From assembly GCF_001646785.1 (NCBI RefSeq), contig NZ_LRRH01000003.1, positions 24-32,717 of the forward strand: 32,694 bases of DNA. Reading direction: 5' to 3'. Numbering within the stretch: the first letter of the stretch is position 1; each line of letters begins with the position of its first letter. The translations under genes were made by a program, and so were the position numbers. This document shows positions 7,015 to 15,080 of this stretch, piece after piece. This stretch comes from Rhodococcus phenolicus. GTDB lineage: Bacteria; Actinomycetota; Actinomycetes; Mycobacteriales; Mycobacteriaceae. The notes below the pieces were generated by a model. That model searched no databases and was not told the origin of the DNA. It saw nothing but the letters and a program-made list of their open reading frames with translations.

Positions 7015-7715
7015 AGCTTCTCCTCCGATGCCTGCACGTAGACGATGCCCTGCCCGGTGCACTCGAGTTGCATGCTCTCACCGCCGGTCCGGCCGGCGTT
7101 GCGCCAGCTCATCGTCGACTTCAGGTCGGTGCGCACCGGTCCCAGCGCCGCGACGAACGATTGCGGATCGACGAACACCGGTGCCGGCCCGCCGACCTGC
7201 AGTTCGATGACCCCACCGTGCGCGAGCAGCACGGCCGCGCCGTAGCCGGACAACTGGGTCGTGAACATTCCTGTGCCCGTGACCATTCCGGTTGCCGCTC
7301 CGCGCAGCGCGCCGAGCAGGCCACCGCCGCCGCCTGCGGACGCCGGAGCGGCCGACGCCTGCACGACCGCGCTCTGGAGACCCGAGGTGTGCGCGAGCAG
7401 GCGCGACGCCTCGACCCGAAGTTCGCCGCCCCCGGACATGTCCACGATGTGGGTCTCGAGCCCGCGGAATCCGTAGTGCACCACACCGTTGCCCTGTGCG
7501 ACCATCGTCGCCTCGTGCTCACCCTGCATCATCCGGCCGGCCATCGATGCGATCCCGCCGAGGCCTCCCGGCATCCCACCGCTGCCCGGAAGCTGATGTG
7601 GGGTGAAATGCACTGCGCCCGTGTAGAACAGCATCGCGCCGCGGCGCGCGACGATCGGACCGGACTGGTTCAGGTCGACGCGGACGACCTTGTTGTTGAC
7701 CTTGGTGAACGTCAT
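7011..7715 (-). CDS. AIM24 family protein, second of three tandem copies
   Basis: A 234-residue AIM24 paralogue. It opens MTFTKVNNKVVRVDLNQSG and carries RGAMLFYTGAVHFTP, then a Gly-rich insert (GSGGMPGGLGGIASMAGRMM). Later come a GGGGGLLGALRGA stretch, GTGMFTTQLSGYGAAVLLAHGG and a C-terminal CTGQGIVYVQASEEKL strand pair. I start it at the ATG at 7715, where GGAAG lies 5 nt upstream, 7 nt after the first copy ends. The Gly-rich loops have the same position as in the first copy. The three genes look like successive duplications that have diverged and may form a hetero-oligomer, which is an inference from the tandem arrangement. Confidence 0.85.
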   Translation of the reverse strand: MTFTKVNNKVVRVDLNQSGPIVARRGAMLFYTGAVHFTPHQLPGSGGMPGGLGGIASMAGRMMQGEHEATMVAQGNGVVHYGFRGLETHIVDMSGGGELRVEASRLLAHTSGLQSAVVQASAAPASAGGGGGLLGALRGAATGMVTGTGMFTTQLSGYGAAVLLAHGGVIELQVGGPAPVFVDPQSFVAALGPVRTDLKSTMSWRNAGRTGGESMQLECTGQGIVYVQASEEKL

Positions 7716-7722
7716 CGGCTTC

Positions 7723-8343
7723 CTACCGTTCCGCCGGCTGGATGGACACGACACCCATTCCGTCCCATTTCAGCGAGAACGCCTCGCCGTTGCCCTGCCC
7801 GATCGCGGACCGCCACGAGACGTCGGTGACGAACGACTGTGTCAGCTGCCCCTTCGCGCAGACGAACGCATCCGGGTCGACGACCAGCGGGTACTGGGGC
7901 GAGACCTCGAGATGGATCAGCGGCCCGCCCGCCGACAGCAGCGCAACCTGACCGCTGCCCGTCACCGTCGTGGTGAACAGTCCCTGTCCGCTCATGCCGC
8001 CCCGGACCCCCGCGAACGTGACGTTGGTGGTGAGGTTCCCGTTGAGCGCCAGCAACTGCTCGGACTCGACCTGCAGCGTCTCGTTGTTCAGTTCCAGCAC
8101 GGTCACGTTCCGGCCCCGGTGCGCGAGGTAGACGACACCGGTGCCGGCGGCCTCCATGAGAGAGAGGCCTTCGCCCGTCGCACGCTGCCGCAGACCGGCC
8201 AGCACACCCTCGCCGCCGCCGAACCCGGCCGACTTGAAGCTCACCTGGCCCTCGTAGGCCACCATCGACCCCGACAGCGCGCGGATGCTGGTGTTGCTCA
8301 GCTGGGCCTCGATGACCCGTTTCGATTTCTCGAGCAGTCGCAT
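7723..8343 (-). CDS. AIM24 family protein, first of three tandem copies
   Basis: A 206-residue AIM24 domain protein, the promoter-proximal member of a three-gene unit. Recognisable segments are SGSMVAYEGQVSFKSAGFGGGEGVLAGLRQRATGEG, SLMEAAGTGVVYLAHRG, GMSGQGLFTTTVTGSGQVALLSAGG and the C-terminal KWDGMGVVSIQPAER. The Gly-rich loop between strands is typical of the short bacterial members. It is probably a soluble beta-sandwich protein. No enzyme motif is present and the function is unknown. The upstream 129 bp separate it from the acyl-CoA dehydrogenase gene ending at 8473 and should contain its promoter, but I see no convincing -35/-10 pair. Confidence 0.85.
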   Translation of the reverse strand: MRLLEKSKRVIEAQLSNTSIRALSGSMVAYEGQVSFKSAGFGGGEGVLAGLRQRATGEGLSLMEAAGTGVVYLAHRGRNVTVLELNNETLQVESEQLLALNGNLTTNVTFAGVRGGMSGQGLFTTTVTGSGQVALLSAGGPLIHLEVSPQYPLVVDPDAFVCAKGQLTQSFVTDVSWRSAIGQGNGEAFSLKWDGMGVVSIQPAER

Positions 8344-8412
8344 GGCGCGAAACGATAGCGGGTGCCGGTCGGATCCGCCCGGCCGGATCCGCGCTCGTTC
8401 CGGGACGTGACC

Positions 8413-8445
8413 CGGCCCCGGGCCGCGTGTGACAGCCCGGGGCCG
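8413..8445 (-). terminator. GC-rich terminator hairpin after the acyl-CoA dehydrogenase operon
   Basis: CGGCCCCGGGC (8413-8423) pairs perfectly with GCCCGGGGCCG (8435-8445) around an 11-nt loop. It begins 27 nt after the stop of the minus-strand gene ending at 8473. No U-run follows, as is common for actinobacterial terminators. Confidence 0.6.
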
Positions 8446-8472
8446 AGCCCCGTCGTACCTGCGGGGTGTGCT

Positions 8473-9630
8473 CTACAGGCCGATGTCCTTGGCGATGATG
8501 GTCTTCATGACCTCACTGGTGCCGCCGTAGATGCGGCTGACGCGCGTATCGGCGTACAGGCGCGCGATGGGGTATTCGGTGATGTAGCCGTATCCGCCGT
8601 GCAGCTGCAGGCACTTGTCGATGATGCGGCCGGCCGCTTCGGTGCCGAACAGCTTCGCCCGGGCCGCGTCGGGCACGGTGAGCTCGCCGCGGTCGTGCAG
8701 CTCGAGTGCGTTGTCGACCATCAGCTGGACGGCCTGCAGCTCCGTGGAGCATTCGGCGAGCACGAATTTCGTGTTCTGGAACGTGGCGACCGGCTTGCCG
8801 AACACCTTGCGGTCCTTGGTGTACGTGATCGCGTGTTGCAACGCCGCCGCCGCGGTCGCCGATGCGCCGAATGCGATGGTGAGGCGCTCCTGGGCGAGGT
8901 TGTGGGTCAGGTACCGGAAGCCCTTGCCCTCCTCGCCGAGCAGGTCGGTGACCGGAACCTTGACGTCGGAGTAGGACAGCTCCGCGGTGTCGGAGGTCTT
9001 CAGGCCGATCTTGTCGAGCTTGCGGCCCACCGAGAATCCCTCGGCGGCGGTGTCGACGACGAGGATCGACAGACCGGCGCGGCGGTTCTCCGGATCGAAC
9101 GGCGAGGTGCGGCAGACCGTGAGGATGCGGTCGGCCAGGGCGCCGCCGGTGATGAAGGTCTTCGCACCGTTGATCACGTAGTGCGAGCCGTCCTCCGAGA
9201 GCTTCGCCGTGGTGGCGATGTTCGCGAGGTCGGATCCGGTGCCCGGCTCGGTCATGGCGATCGCGAACATCAGGTCGCCGGAACAGAACCCTGGGATCCA
9301 ACGCTGCTTCTGCTCGTCGGTCCCGTACTCCATCAGGTACGGAAGGATGAGGTTCGAGTGCACCGAGTACGACCCGAAGGTGACTCCGGCGGCCGAGCAC
9401 TCCTCGGCGACAACCGCATTGAACTTGATCGACGACTCTCCACCGCCGCCGAACTCCTCCGGCGCCTGGATGCCCAGGATGCCCAGCTCGCCGAGCCGGT
9501 TGTAGAACTTGCGCGGGGGATGGCCGTCGGCCTCCCACTCGTGGTAGACCGGTGCGACCTCTTTCGCGATGAAGTCGCGCACCGTTTCCCGGAACGCTTC
9601 GTGATCCTCGTTGAACACCGTACGCTGCAC
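8473..9630 (-). CDS. Acyl-CoA dehydrogenase, long-chain/isovaleryl-type active site
   Basis: A 385-residue flavoenzyme that would introduce the 2,3-double bond into an acyl-CoA. FAD and substrate motifs are present: AMTEPGTGSD (125-134), FITGG (159-163) and the C-terminal LQLHGGYGYITEYP. The C-terminal Glu used by medium-chain enzymes is Gly369 here (YGGTSE). Glu248 in AQERLTIA is in place to act as the base, as in long-chain and isovaleryl-CoA dehydrogenases. The start is the GTG at 9630 with AGGGAGAT 6 nt upstream. It is the third gene of a CoA-transferase, dehydrogenase, dehydrogenase unit, 48 nt after the second. Chain length or branching of the substrate cannot be told from sequence. Confidence 0.92.
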   Translation of the reverse strand: MQRTVFNEDHEAFRETVRDFIAKEVAPVYHEWEADGHPPRKFYNRLGELGILGIQAPEEFGGGGESSIKFNAVVAEECSAAGVTFGSYSVHSNLILPYLMEYGTDEQKQRWIPGFCSGDLMFAIAMTEPGTGSDLANIATTAKLSEDGSHYVINGAKTFITGGALADRILTVCRTSPFDPENRRAGLSILVVDTAAEGFSVGRKLDKIGLKTSDTAELSYSDVKVPVTDLLGEEGKGFRYLTHNLAQERLTIAFGASATAAAALQHAITYTKDRKVFGKPVATFQNTKFVLAECSTELQAVQLMVDNALELHDRGELTVPDAARAKLFGTEAAGRIIDKCLQLHGGYGYITEYPIARLYADTRVSRIYGGTSEVMKTIIAKDIGL

Positions 9631-9678
9631 GGTCGATCTCCCTCTCGTGGGCTGGGCCGGAACGGATCCCGGTTCGAA

Positions 9679-10872
9679 TTACAGTGCGTAGCTGCGCAGT
9701 ACGCCCTTGCTGATGATCGTCTTCTGGATCTCGCTGGTGCCCTCGCCGATGAGCAGGAACGGGGCTTCGCGCATGAGCCGCTCGATCTCGTATTCCTTGG
9801 AGTAGCCGTAGCCGCCGTGGATGCGGAAGCTGGCCTGGGTGACCTCCGAGCAGTACTCGCTGGTGAGGTACTTGGCCATGCCGGCCGCGACGTCGTTGCG
9901 TTCACCCGAATCCTTCAGGCGCGCGGCGTTGACCATCATCAGGTGAGCGGCCTCGACCTTGGTGGCCATCTCCGCGAGGGAGAACGAGATCGCCTGGTGC
10001 TGGGCGATCGGCTTGCCGAAGGTGGTGCGCTGCTGGGCGTACTGCGCGGCGAGCTCGAACGCACGGATCGCGACACCGCACGCGCGGGCCGAGACGTTGA
10101 CCCGCCCGACCTCGACGCCGTCCATCATCTGGAAGAAGCCGCGGCCGGGAACACCACCGAGAACGTCGCCCGCGGATGCCTTGTAGTTGTCGAAGACCAG
10201 CTCGGTCGTATCGATGCCCTTGTAGCCCATCTTGTCGATCTTGCCGGGGATGGTGAGGCCGGGTACGACCTCGCCGAATCCGGCGGGCTTCTCGACCAGG
10301 AAGGTCGTCAGGTTCTGGTGCGGCTTCTCCGCGCCTTCCTCCGTCTTGACCAGCGCGGCGACCAGCGTGGAGCTGCCCCCGTTGGTCAGCCACATCTTCT
10401 GGCCGTTGATGACGTAGTCGCCGCCTGCGTCGCGCTTGGCCTTGGTGCGGATCGCGGCGACATCCGAGCCGAGTTCGGGTTCGGACATGGAGAAGGCACC
10501 GCGGGTCTCGCCGGTCGCCATCTTCGGCAGGTAGTAGTTCTTCTGCTCGTCGGTTCCGTGCTGACGCAGCATGTACGCGACGATGAAGTGGGTGTTGATG
10601 ACGCCGGACACGCTCATCCAGCCGCGGGCGAGTTCCTCGACGCACAGCGCGTAGGTGAGCAGCGATTCGCCCAGGCCGCCGTACTCCTCGGGAATCATCA
10701 GGCCGAACAGGCCCATTTCCCGCATCCGGTCGACGATCGCCTGCGGGTAGGTGTCCGAATGCTCGAGTTCCTGCGCGTTCGGGATGATCTCGCGGTCGAC
10801 GAAAGTACGGACGGTGTCCAGGATCTCGGTCTGGAACTCGGTCAGGCCGATCGTCTGGGCGAGGCGGGTCAT
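9679..10872 (-). CDS. Acyl-CoA dehydrogenase, medium-chain-type active site
   Basis: A 397-residue acyl-CoA dehydrogenase. It shows MSEPELGSD (128-136), MWLTNGG (160-166), the helix-G region GVEVGRVNVSARACG and the C-terminal RIHGGYGYSKEYEIERLMREAPFLLIGEGTSEIQ. The catalytic Glu377 sits in IGEGTSE, as in medium- and short-chain enzymes. The usual TEP is SEP. The ATG at 10872 overlaps the stop of the CoA-transferase gene (ATGA), so the two are translationally coupled. Together with the following gene it gives this operon two dehydrogenases that place the base differently, which suggests two different oxidation steps or substrates of different shape. Confidence 0.93.
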   Translation of the reverse strand: MTRLAQTIGLTEFQTEILDTVRTFVDREIIPNAQELEHSDTYPQAIVDRMREMGLFGLMIPEEYGGLGESLLTYALCVEELARGWMSVSGVINTHFIVAYMLRQHGTDEQKNYYLPKMATGETRGAFSMSEPELGSDVAAIRTKAKRDAGGDYVINGQKMWLTNGGSSTLVAALVKTEEGAEKPHQNLTTFLVEKPAGFGEVVPGLTIPGKIDKMGYKGIDTTELVFDNYKASAGDVLGGVPGRGFFQMMDGVEVGRVNVSARACGVAIRAFELAAQYAQQRTTFGKPIAQHQAISFSLAEMATKVEAAHLMMVNAARLKDSGERNDVAAGMAKYLTSEYCSEVTQASFRIHGGYGYSKEYEIERLMREAPFLLIGEGTSEIQKTIISKGVLRSYAL

Positions 10873-12113
10873 GCGCGATCCTTCTGGTTGATTCGGACGG
10901 TGCCGGATGCGGCGAGGGCGTCGACCTCGTCGTCGGTGAGACCGAGGTGCTCGACGAGCACCTCGGCGGTGTCGTCACCGTTGGCCGGGGCGGGACGGAC
11001 GGCCGGGTGTACGCCGTCGAACGACATGGGGGTGCTGGCCGCGGAGTAGGTTCCGATGCGCGGCTGGTCGAGTTTCTGGAACATCGGGTTGCCGGTGACC
11101 CGCGGGTCGGCGGCGAGTTCGGCGAACGAGCGATAGCGCTCGTGCAGGATGGAGGTGCCGTCGAGCGCGGCCTCGACCTCGTCCGCGGTCCGCGCGCCGA
11201 ACCACCCGGCGAACAGGCCGTTGAGCACGGCGCGGTGCTTGTACCGTTCGCCTTCGTCGCGGAAGTCGGCGCCGAGCGCGGCCTCGACGGCCGTGACGGC
11301 TGCGGTGGTGCCGGTGAGTTCGGTGAGGTCACGGAAGTGGCGCGGGGTCAGCGCGACGATCATGAACCGGGCACCGTCCGAGGTGGCGAAGTCGGCGCCG
11401 TAGGTGCCGTAGACCGCGTTGCCGACACGCCCGCGGCCCTGCAGGCCGAGTTGCGCCTCGGCGATGTAGCCGAGGTTGCCGACGGTCGCGAACGCGACGT
11501 CCTCGAGCGGGAGAACGATTTTGGTTCCGGCGCCGGTGATCTCGCGGCGGTACACCGCGGACGCGACGGACAGTGCGGCGTAGAGTCCGCACGAGACATC
11601 CCAGGCGGGCAGCACGTGATTGACGGGGCCGTCGAGGTTTTCGGGGCCGGTGACCTGGGGGAAGCCGGCGGCGGCGTTGACGGTGTAGTCGACGGCGCCG
11701 GTACCGTCGGCGCGGCCGAGCACCTGCACGTGGATCAGGTCGGGGCGGATCGCGGAGAGTGCCTCGTAGTCGAGCCAGTCGCGTCCCGCGGCGTTGGTGA
11801 CGACGATGCCCGCGTCGATGATCAGGTCTCGGATCAGCTTGTGCGCGTTCGGATCACGGAAATCGGCGGCGAATGAGCGCTTGCCCTTGTTCAGGTTCGC
11901 CCAGTAGATCGACTCGCCGTCCTCGGTCAGTGGCCAGCGCTTGTAGTCGGCGGCCCCGCCGATCGGGTCGATACGGATCACGTCGGCACCGAGGGCGGCG
12001 AGGGTCATCCCGCACAACGGCGCGGCCACGAAGCTCGACACCTCGATCACGCGCACACCGGCCAGCGGTGCCGTGGACGAAGGGAGCTCGTCGGTGGAAG
12101 CGGTGGAGTTCAT
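10869..12113 (-). CDS. Family III CoA-transferase resembling 2-methylfumaryl-CoA isomerase
   Basis: A 414-residue CaiB/BaiF (family III) CoA-transferase. The N-terminal SSFVAAPLCGMTLAALGADVIRIDP, DYKRWPLTEDGESIYWANLNKGKRS and the catalytic block NHVLPAWDVSCG (Asp172 as the acyl-anhydride-forming residue) recall mesaconyl-CoA C1-C4 CoA-transferase (2-methylfumaryl-CoA isomerase, Mct) more than formyl-CoA or carnitine CoA-transferases. This is from remembered motifs, not an alignment. Mct moves CoA between the two carboxyls of the same molecule, so a dicarboxylic substrate is plausible here. GAGGACAGG lies 7 nt before the ATG at 12113. The gene heads an operon with two acyl-CoA dehydrogenases and is divergent from the MFS transporter. 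Confidence 0.85.
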   Translation of the reverse strand: MNSTASTDELPSSTAPLAGVRVIEVSSFVAAPLCGMTLAALGADVIRIDPIGGAADYKRWPLTEDGESIYWANLNKGKRSFAADFRDPNAHKLIRDLIIDAGIVVTNAAGRDWLDYEALSAIRPDLIHVQVLGRADGTGAVDYTVNAAAGFPQVTGPENLDGPVNHVLPAWDVSCGLYAALSVASAVYRREITGAGTKIVLPLEDVAFATVGNLGYIAEAQLGLQGRGRVGNAVYGTYGADFATSDGARFMIVALTPRHFRDLTELTGTTAAVTAVEAALGADFRDEGERYKHRAVLNGLFAGWFGARTADEVEAALDGTSILHERYRSFAELAADPRVTGNPMFQKLDQPRIGTYSAASTPMSFDGVHPAVRPAPANGDDTAEVLVEHLGLTDDEVDALAASGTVRINQKDRA

Positions 12114-12431
12114 GCGTTGCCTGTCCTCGTCGCGGTGTGTCCGGGCACACGTGACCGGACGGATTGCACAGTCAGCATGCATCACGCTCACAACGGGGAC
12201 CAGCGCCGATCGGCTAATGCTCCGTTAGCGCAGACCAATAGCAGGCGCCCGGGCCGCCACCGATGGTGACGACACATAGGTACCGGCAATCTGTCAGTTC
12301 GACGACGGCGTCTTGCCACGCGTGAAATGGGTCACGTTCAATGGGTCGCAACGCCAGGCGTGACGTTTCACGCCGACGACGGGGAAGGGCATCCCGCGTC
12401 GGACCCCTCCGAGTTCTTGAAGGGACTCCCA
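12114..12431. promoter_or_regulatory. Divergent control region of CoA-transferase and MFS operons
   Basis: This 318-bp gap between two divergent catabolic operons holds no gene. It contains three inverted repeats. GCTAATGCTCCGTTAGC at 12213-12229 has a T-N11-A core of the kind bound by LysR regulators. CGTGA-N6-TCACG at 12321-12336 has the GTGA-N6-TCAC core of CRP sites. GGCGTGA-CGTT-TCACGCC at 12357-12374 is a perfect 7-bp repeat in the MFS leader. GAAGGGA at 12419-12425 is the ribosome site for the GTG at 12432. Which protein binds is inference. Confidence 0.5.
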
Positions 12432-13748
12432 GTGACAACAGGCGAAATCCTGAACGACAAAACAGAAAAAGCGGGCGTGTCCAGCCTGGTCACCCCGGGT
12501 CGCGCGTGGGGCATGACGGGGCTGGTCATCTTCCTCTATGTCGTGAACTACGCCGACAAGGCCGTCCTCGGAATCATCGCGCAGCCGCTGAAGAGCGAGC
12601 TCGGCCTCACGTCGTCGCAGATCGGTCTGGTCGGTTCGCTCTTCTTCGTGACGTTCACGGTGGGCGGGTTCCTCGCGGGTCCGCTCAACAAGTACATGAC
12701 CCTCCGATGGGCCCTGCTCGCGCTCGGCATCATCTGGTCCGTCGTCATGCTCCCGCTCGTGGTCTCCGCGTCGTTCGTGTTGCTGGTCGTGTGCCGCATG
12801 CTCCTCGGCCTCGCCGAGGGCCCGAGTTCGGCGCTGATGCACACCGCGACGTATTCGTGGCACCCGCCGGCGAAGCGCGGACTGCCGGGCGCGCTGCTCG
12901 CCGGTTCGGCATCGGTCGCCAAGATCGCACTCGCACCCGTTCTCACGTTCATCACCGTCGAATACGGCTGGAAGATGGCGTTGATCGCGCTGTCGATCCT
13001 CGGCGCGGTGTGGGTCCTGCTGTGGCTCACGGGCTGGAAGGAAGGCCCCTACACCGCGGCGGCCGTCAAGGGTGGCGGCACCGCGACCGCGTCTACCGAA
13101 CCGTCGGTCCCGTGGAAGAAGATCTTCCTCACCCGCACGTTCATTAGCTGCTCGGCCCTGATCATCGTCGTCTACGCGCTGACCACCGTCGTCCTGACCT
13201 GGCTGCCGTCGTACTTCGAGGTCGGCCTCGGCTACAGCCGGATGCAGGCCGGCTCGATGTTCGCGCTGCCGTCGATCATCGGCCTGTTCCTGATGGTGAC
13301 CTCGGGCACGATCACCGACCGGCTGATCGGCAAGGGCTTCAGCTCCCGCGTCGTGCGGATCATCGTGCCCTGCGTGGGCGTGCTCATCTGCGGCTCGGTG
13401 CTCGTCTTCCTTCCGTACATCGGCACTCCGGCTCTCGCGGTCGCGGCGGTGTCCATCGGCTACGCCTTCGGTGCCATCGTCTTCCCGCTGATCAACGCGG
13501 CGATCTCCGAGCTGTGCCCGCCGCAGCAGACCGCAGGCACGATGGGTGTGTTCCTCGCGCTCATGGCCATCGGCGGTCTCGTCGCCCCGTACGCGACCGG
13601 TGTCATCGTCGACAACGCCGAGTCCCCGGCCGTCGGTTATGCCACGTCGTTCCAGTACATCGGTGTGCTCGGCGCGATCGCCGCAATCCTGGTGCTGATC
13701 CTCGCCAACCCCGAACGGGATCGGAAGATCATCCGTGGTCAGGCGTGA
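12432..13748 (+). CDS. MFS transporter, organic-anion (ACS-like) type
   Basis: A 438-residue integral membrane protein with about twelve hydrophobic segments, six on each side of a charged loop near residues 205-230. The first segment reads LVIFLYVVNYADKAVLGIIAQPL, a pattern common in the anion:cation symporter branch of the major facilitator superfamily, whose members import organic acids with protons. I start at the GTG at 12432 because GAAGGGA is 6 nt upstream and the longer open frame (from 12327) has a non-hydrophobic, non-conserved extension. It is the first gene of the plus-strand catabolic operon, so it probably imports the acid whose CoA ester is then degraded. The direction and substrate are inferences. 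Confidence 0.88.
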   Translation: MTTGEILNDKTEKAGVSSLVTPGRAWGMTGLVIFLYVVNYADKAVLGIIAQPLKSELGLTSSQIGLVGSLFFVTFTVGGFLAGPLNKYMTLRWALLALGIIWSVVMLPLVVSASFVLLVVCRMLLGLAEGPSSALMHTATYSWHPPAKRGLPGALLAGSASVAKIALAPVLTFITVEYGWKMALIALSILGAVWVLLWLTGWKEGPYTAAAVKGGGTATASTEPSVPWKKIFLTRTFISCSALIIVVYALTTVVLTWLPSYFEVGLGYSRMQAGSMFALPSIIGLFLMVTSGTITDRLIGKGFSSRVVRIIVPCVGVLICGSVLVFLPYIGTPALAVAAVSIGYAFGAIVFPLINAAISELCPPQQTAGTMGVFLALMAIGGLVAPYATGVIVDNAESPAVGYATSFQYIGVLGAIAAILVLILANPERDRKIIRGQA

Positions 13749-13763
13749 CGAAGGTCGTGGCAT

Positions 13764-13788
13764 AGCTTCCACCTAACGGAAGCTTCCG
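13764..13788 (+). other. Overlapping stem-loops after the MFS gene
   Basis: AGCTTCC (13764-13770) can pair with GGAAGCT (13778-13784) around 7 nt. Alternatively CGGAAGCTTCCG (13777-13788) is itself a perfect 12-bp palindrome. The two structures exclude each other. They begin 15 nt after the MFS stop and precede a strong terminator. Confidence 0.45.
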
Positions 13789-13806
13789 CCGAAAGACTTT
13801 CCCTCA

Positions 13807-13864
13807 CCGGCCGGGCGCGTGGTCTCCTCAGATGTGAGGACCACCACCCGGCCGGTCGTCTTTT
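13807..13864 (+). terminator. Intrinsic terminator between the MFS and thiolase genes
   Basis: A long, imperfect stem: the 5' arm beginning at 13806 (ACCGGCCGGG) pairs with the 3' arm ending at 13856 (CCCGGCCGGT), with further pairing inward to a GATG loop at 13831-13834. It is followed by CGTCTTTT to 13864. This is one of the strongest terminators in the window, although thiolase, SDR and ligase genes follow on the same strand. Either they have their own promoter in 13865-13917 or the site acts as an attenuator. Confidence 0.75.
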
Positions 13865-13917
13865 CCCGCCACGGTTGCCCGCCAGCCGTGTCCCGCAACA
13901 GCAAAGGACCGATTCGC

Positions 13918-15048
13918 ATGCGCGATGCCGTGATCGTCGACGCCGTCCGTTCCCCCATCGGGCGTCGCGGTGGCGCACTGTCCGAGATCCATCCCGTCAA
14001 CCTGTCGGCACACGTGCTCACCGCGCTCGCCGAGCGGACCGGACTCGATCCCGCCACGATCGACGACGTCCAGTGGGGTTGCGTGAGCCAGGTCGGCGAT
14101 CAGGCCGGAATCGTGTCGCGCAGCGCGGTGTTCGCGGCCGGATGGCCGGTCACCGTTCCCGCCACCACGATCAACCGCGCATGCGGGTCGAGCCAGCAGG
14201 CCGTGTCCTTCGCCGCCGCGACCGTCATTTCCGGGCAGAACGACGTGGTGATCGCCGGTGGCGTCGAGTCCATGAGCCGCGTGCCGATGGGCAGCTCCAG
14301 CAAGGACGGCCAGCACTTCCCGCAGAACGTGCGCGACCGCTTCGGTGTCGAGGGATTCAGCCAGGGCATCGGCGCCGAGATGATCGCCGAGAAGTGGGGT
14401 TTCTCCCGCACCGCGCTCGACGAGTACTCGCTGCGCTCGCACGAACTGTCCGCCGTCGCCACCGATGCGGGGGCCTTCTCGGGCCAGCTCGCCCCGCTCG
14501 GTGATCTCACCACCGACGAGGGCATCCGCCGCGGCGGCACCCTCGAGTCGCTCGGCAAGCTCAAGACCGTGTTCAAGGAGGACGGCGTGATCCATGCCGG
14601 CAACTCCTCGCAGATCTCCGACGGCGCGGGCGCCCTGCTCATCACCACCAGCGAATACGCTGCGTCGCAGGGCTGGACTCCGCTCGCGCGGATCCACACC
14701 GCCGTCGTCGCCGCCGACGACCCGGTCATCATGCTGACCGGCCCGATCCCCGCGACCGAGAAGGCGCTGAAGTGTTCCGGCCTGTCCATCGACGACATCG
14801 GCGCATTCGAGATCAATGAGGCGTTCGCGCCGGTGCCGCTCGCGTGGCAGGCCGAGACCGGCGCGAAGCTCGACCGGCTCAACCCGCTCGGCGGTGCCAT
14901 CGGTGTCGGCCACCCGCTCGGCGGATCCGGCGCGATCCTCATGACCCGTCTCGTGCACCACATGCGCGACAACGGAATCCGATACGGCCTGCAGTCGATG
15001 TGCGAAGCCGGCGGCATGGCGAACGCCACCATCCTCGAACTGCTCTGA
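13918..15048 (+). CDS. Thiolase family acetyl-CoA acetyltransferase
   Basis: A 376-residue thiolase. The nucleophile Cys89 sits in NRACGSSQQ, followed by INEAFAPV (299-306), GGAIGVGHPLGGSGA with His332, and the second catalytic cysteine Cys362 in MCEAGGMANA. All residues for thiolytic cleavage or Claisen condensation are therefore present. It would cleave a 3-oxoacyl-CoA to acetyl-CoA (or propionyl-CoA) and a shortened acyl-CoA. AAAGGA lies upstream of the ATG at 13918; the open frame extends further 5' but through the terminator hairpin, so I reject that longer start. It is followed by an SDR (32 nt) and a CoA ligase. Confidence 0.94.
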   Translation: MRDAVIVDAVRSPIGRRGGALSEIHPVNLSAHVLTALAERTGLDPATIDDVQWGCVSQVGDQAGIVSRSAVFAAGWPVTVPATTINRACGSSQQAVSFAAATVISGQNDVVIAGGVESMSRVPMGSSSKDGQHFPQNVRDRFGVEGFSQGIGAEMIAEKWGFSRTALDEYSLRSHELSAVATDAGAFSGQLAPLGDLTTDEGIRRGGTLESLGKLKTVFKEDGVIHAGNSSQISDGAGALLITTSEYAASQGWTPLARIHTAVVAADDPVIMLTGPIPATEKALKCSGLSIDDIGAFEINEAFAPVPLAWQAETGAKLDRLNPLGGAIGVGHPLGGSGAILMTRLVHHMRDNGIRYGLQSMCEAGGMANATILELL

Positions 15049-15080
15049 TAATCCCGAACTTCTCGCAAAGGATCGAAAAC

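Noticed and set aside
8362-11049. An 895-codon plus-strand open frame opposite the acyl-CoA dehydrogenase operon
   Set aside because: It is antisense to two dehydrogenases and part of the CoA-transferase with complete active sites. High-GC codon bias keeps the opposite frame open. Its product (rich in Arg, Asp, Val, Gly) matches no family.
13819-13917. A longer thiolase starting at 13819
   Set aside because: The extra 33 residues are encoded by the terminator hairpin and its leader, are not conserved-looking, and a good ribosome site serves the ATG at 13918.
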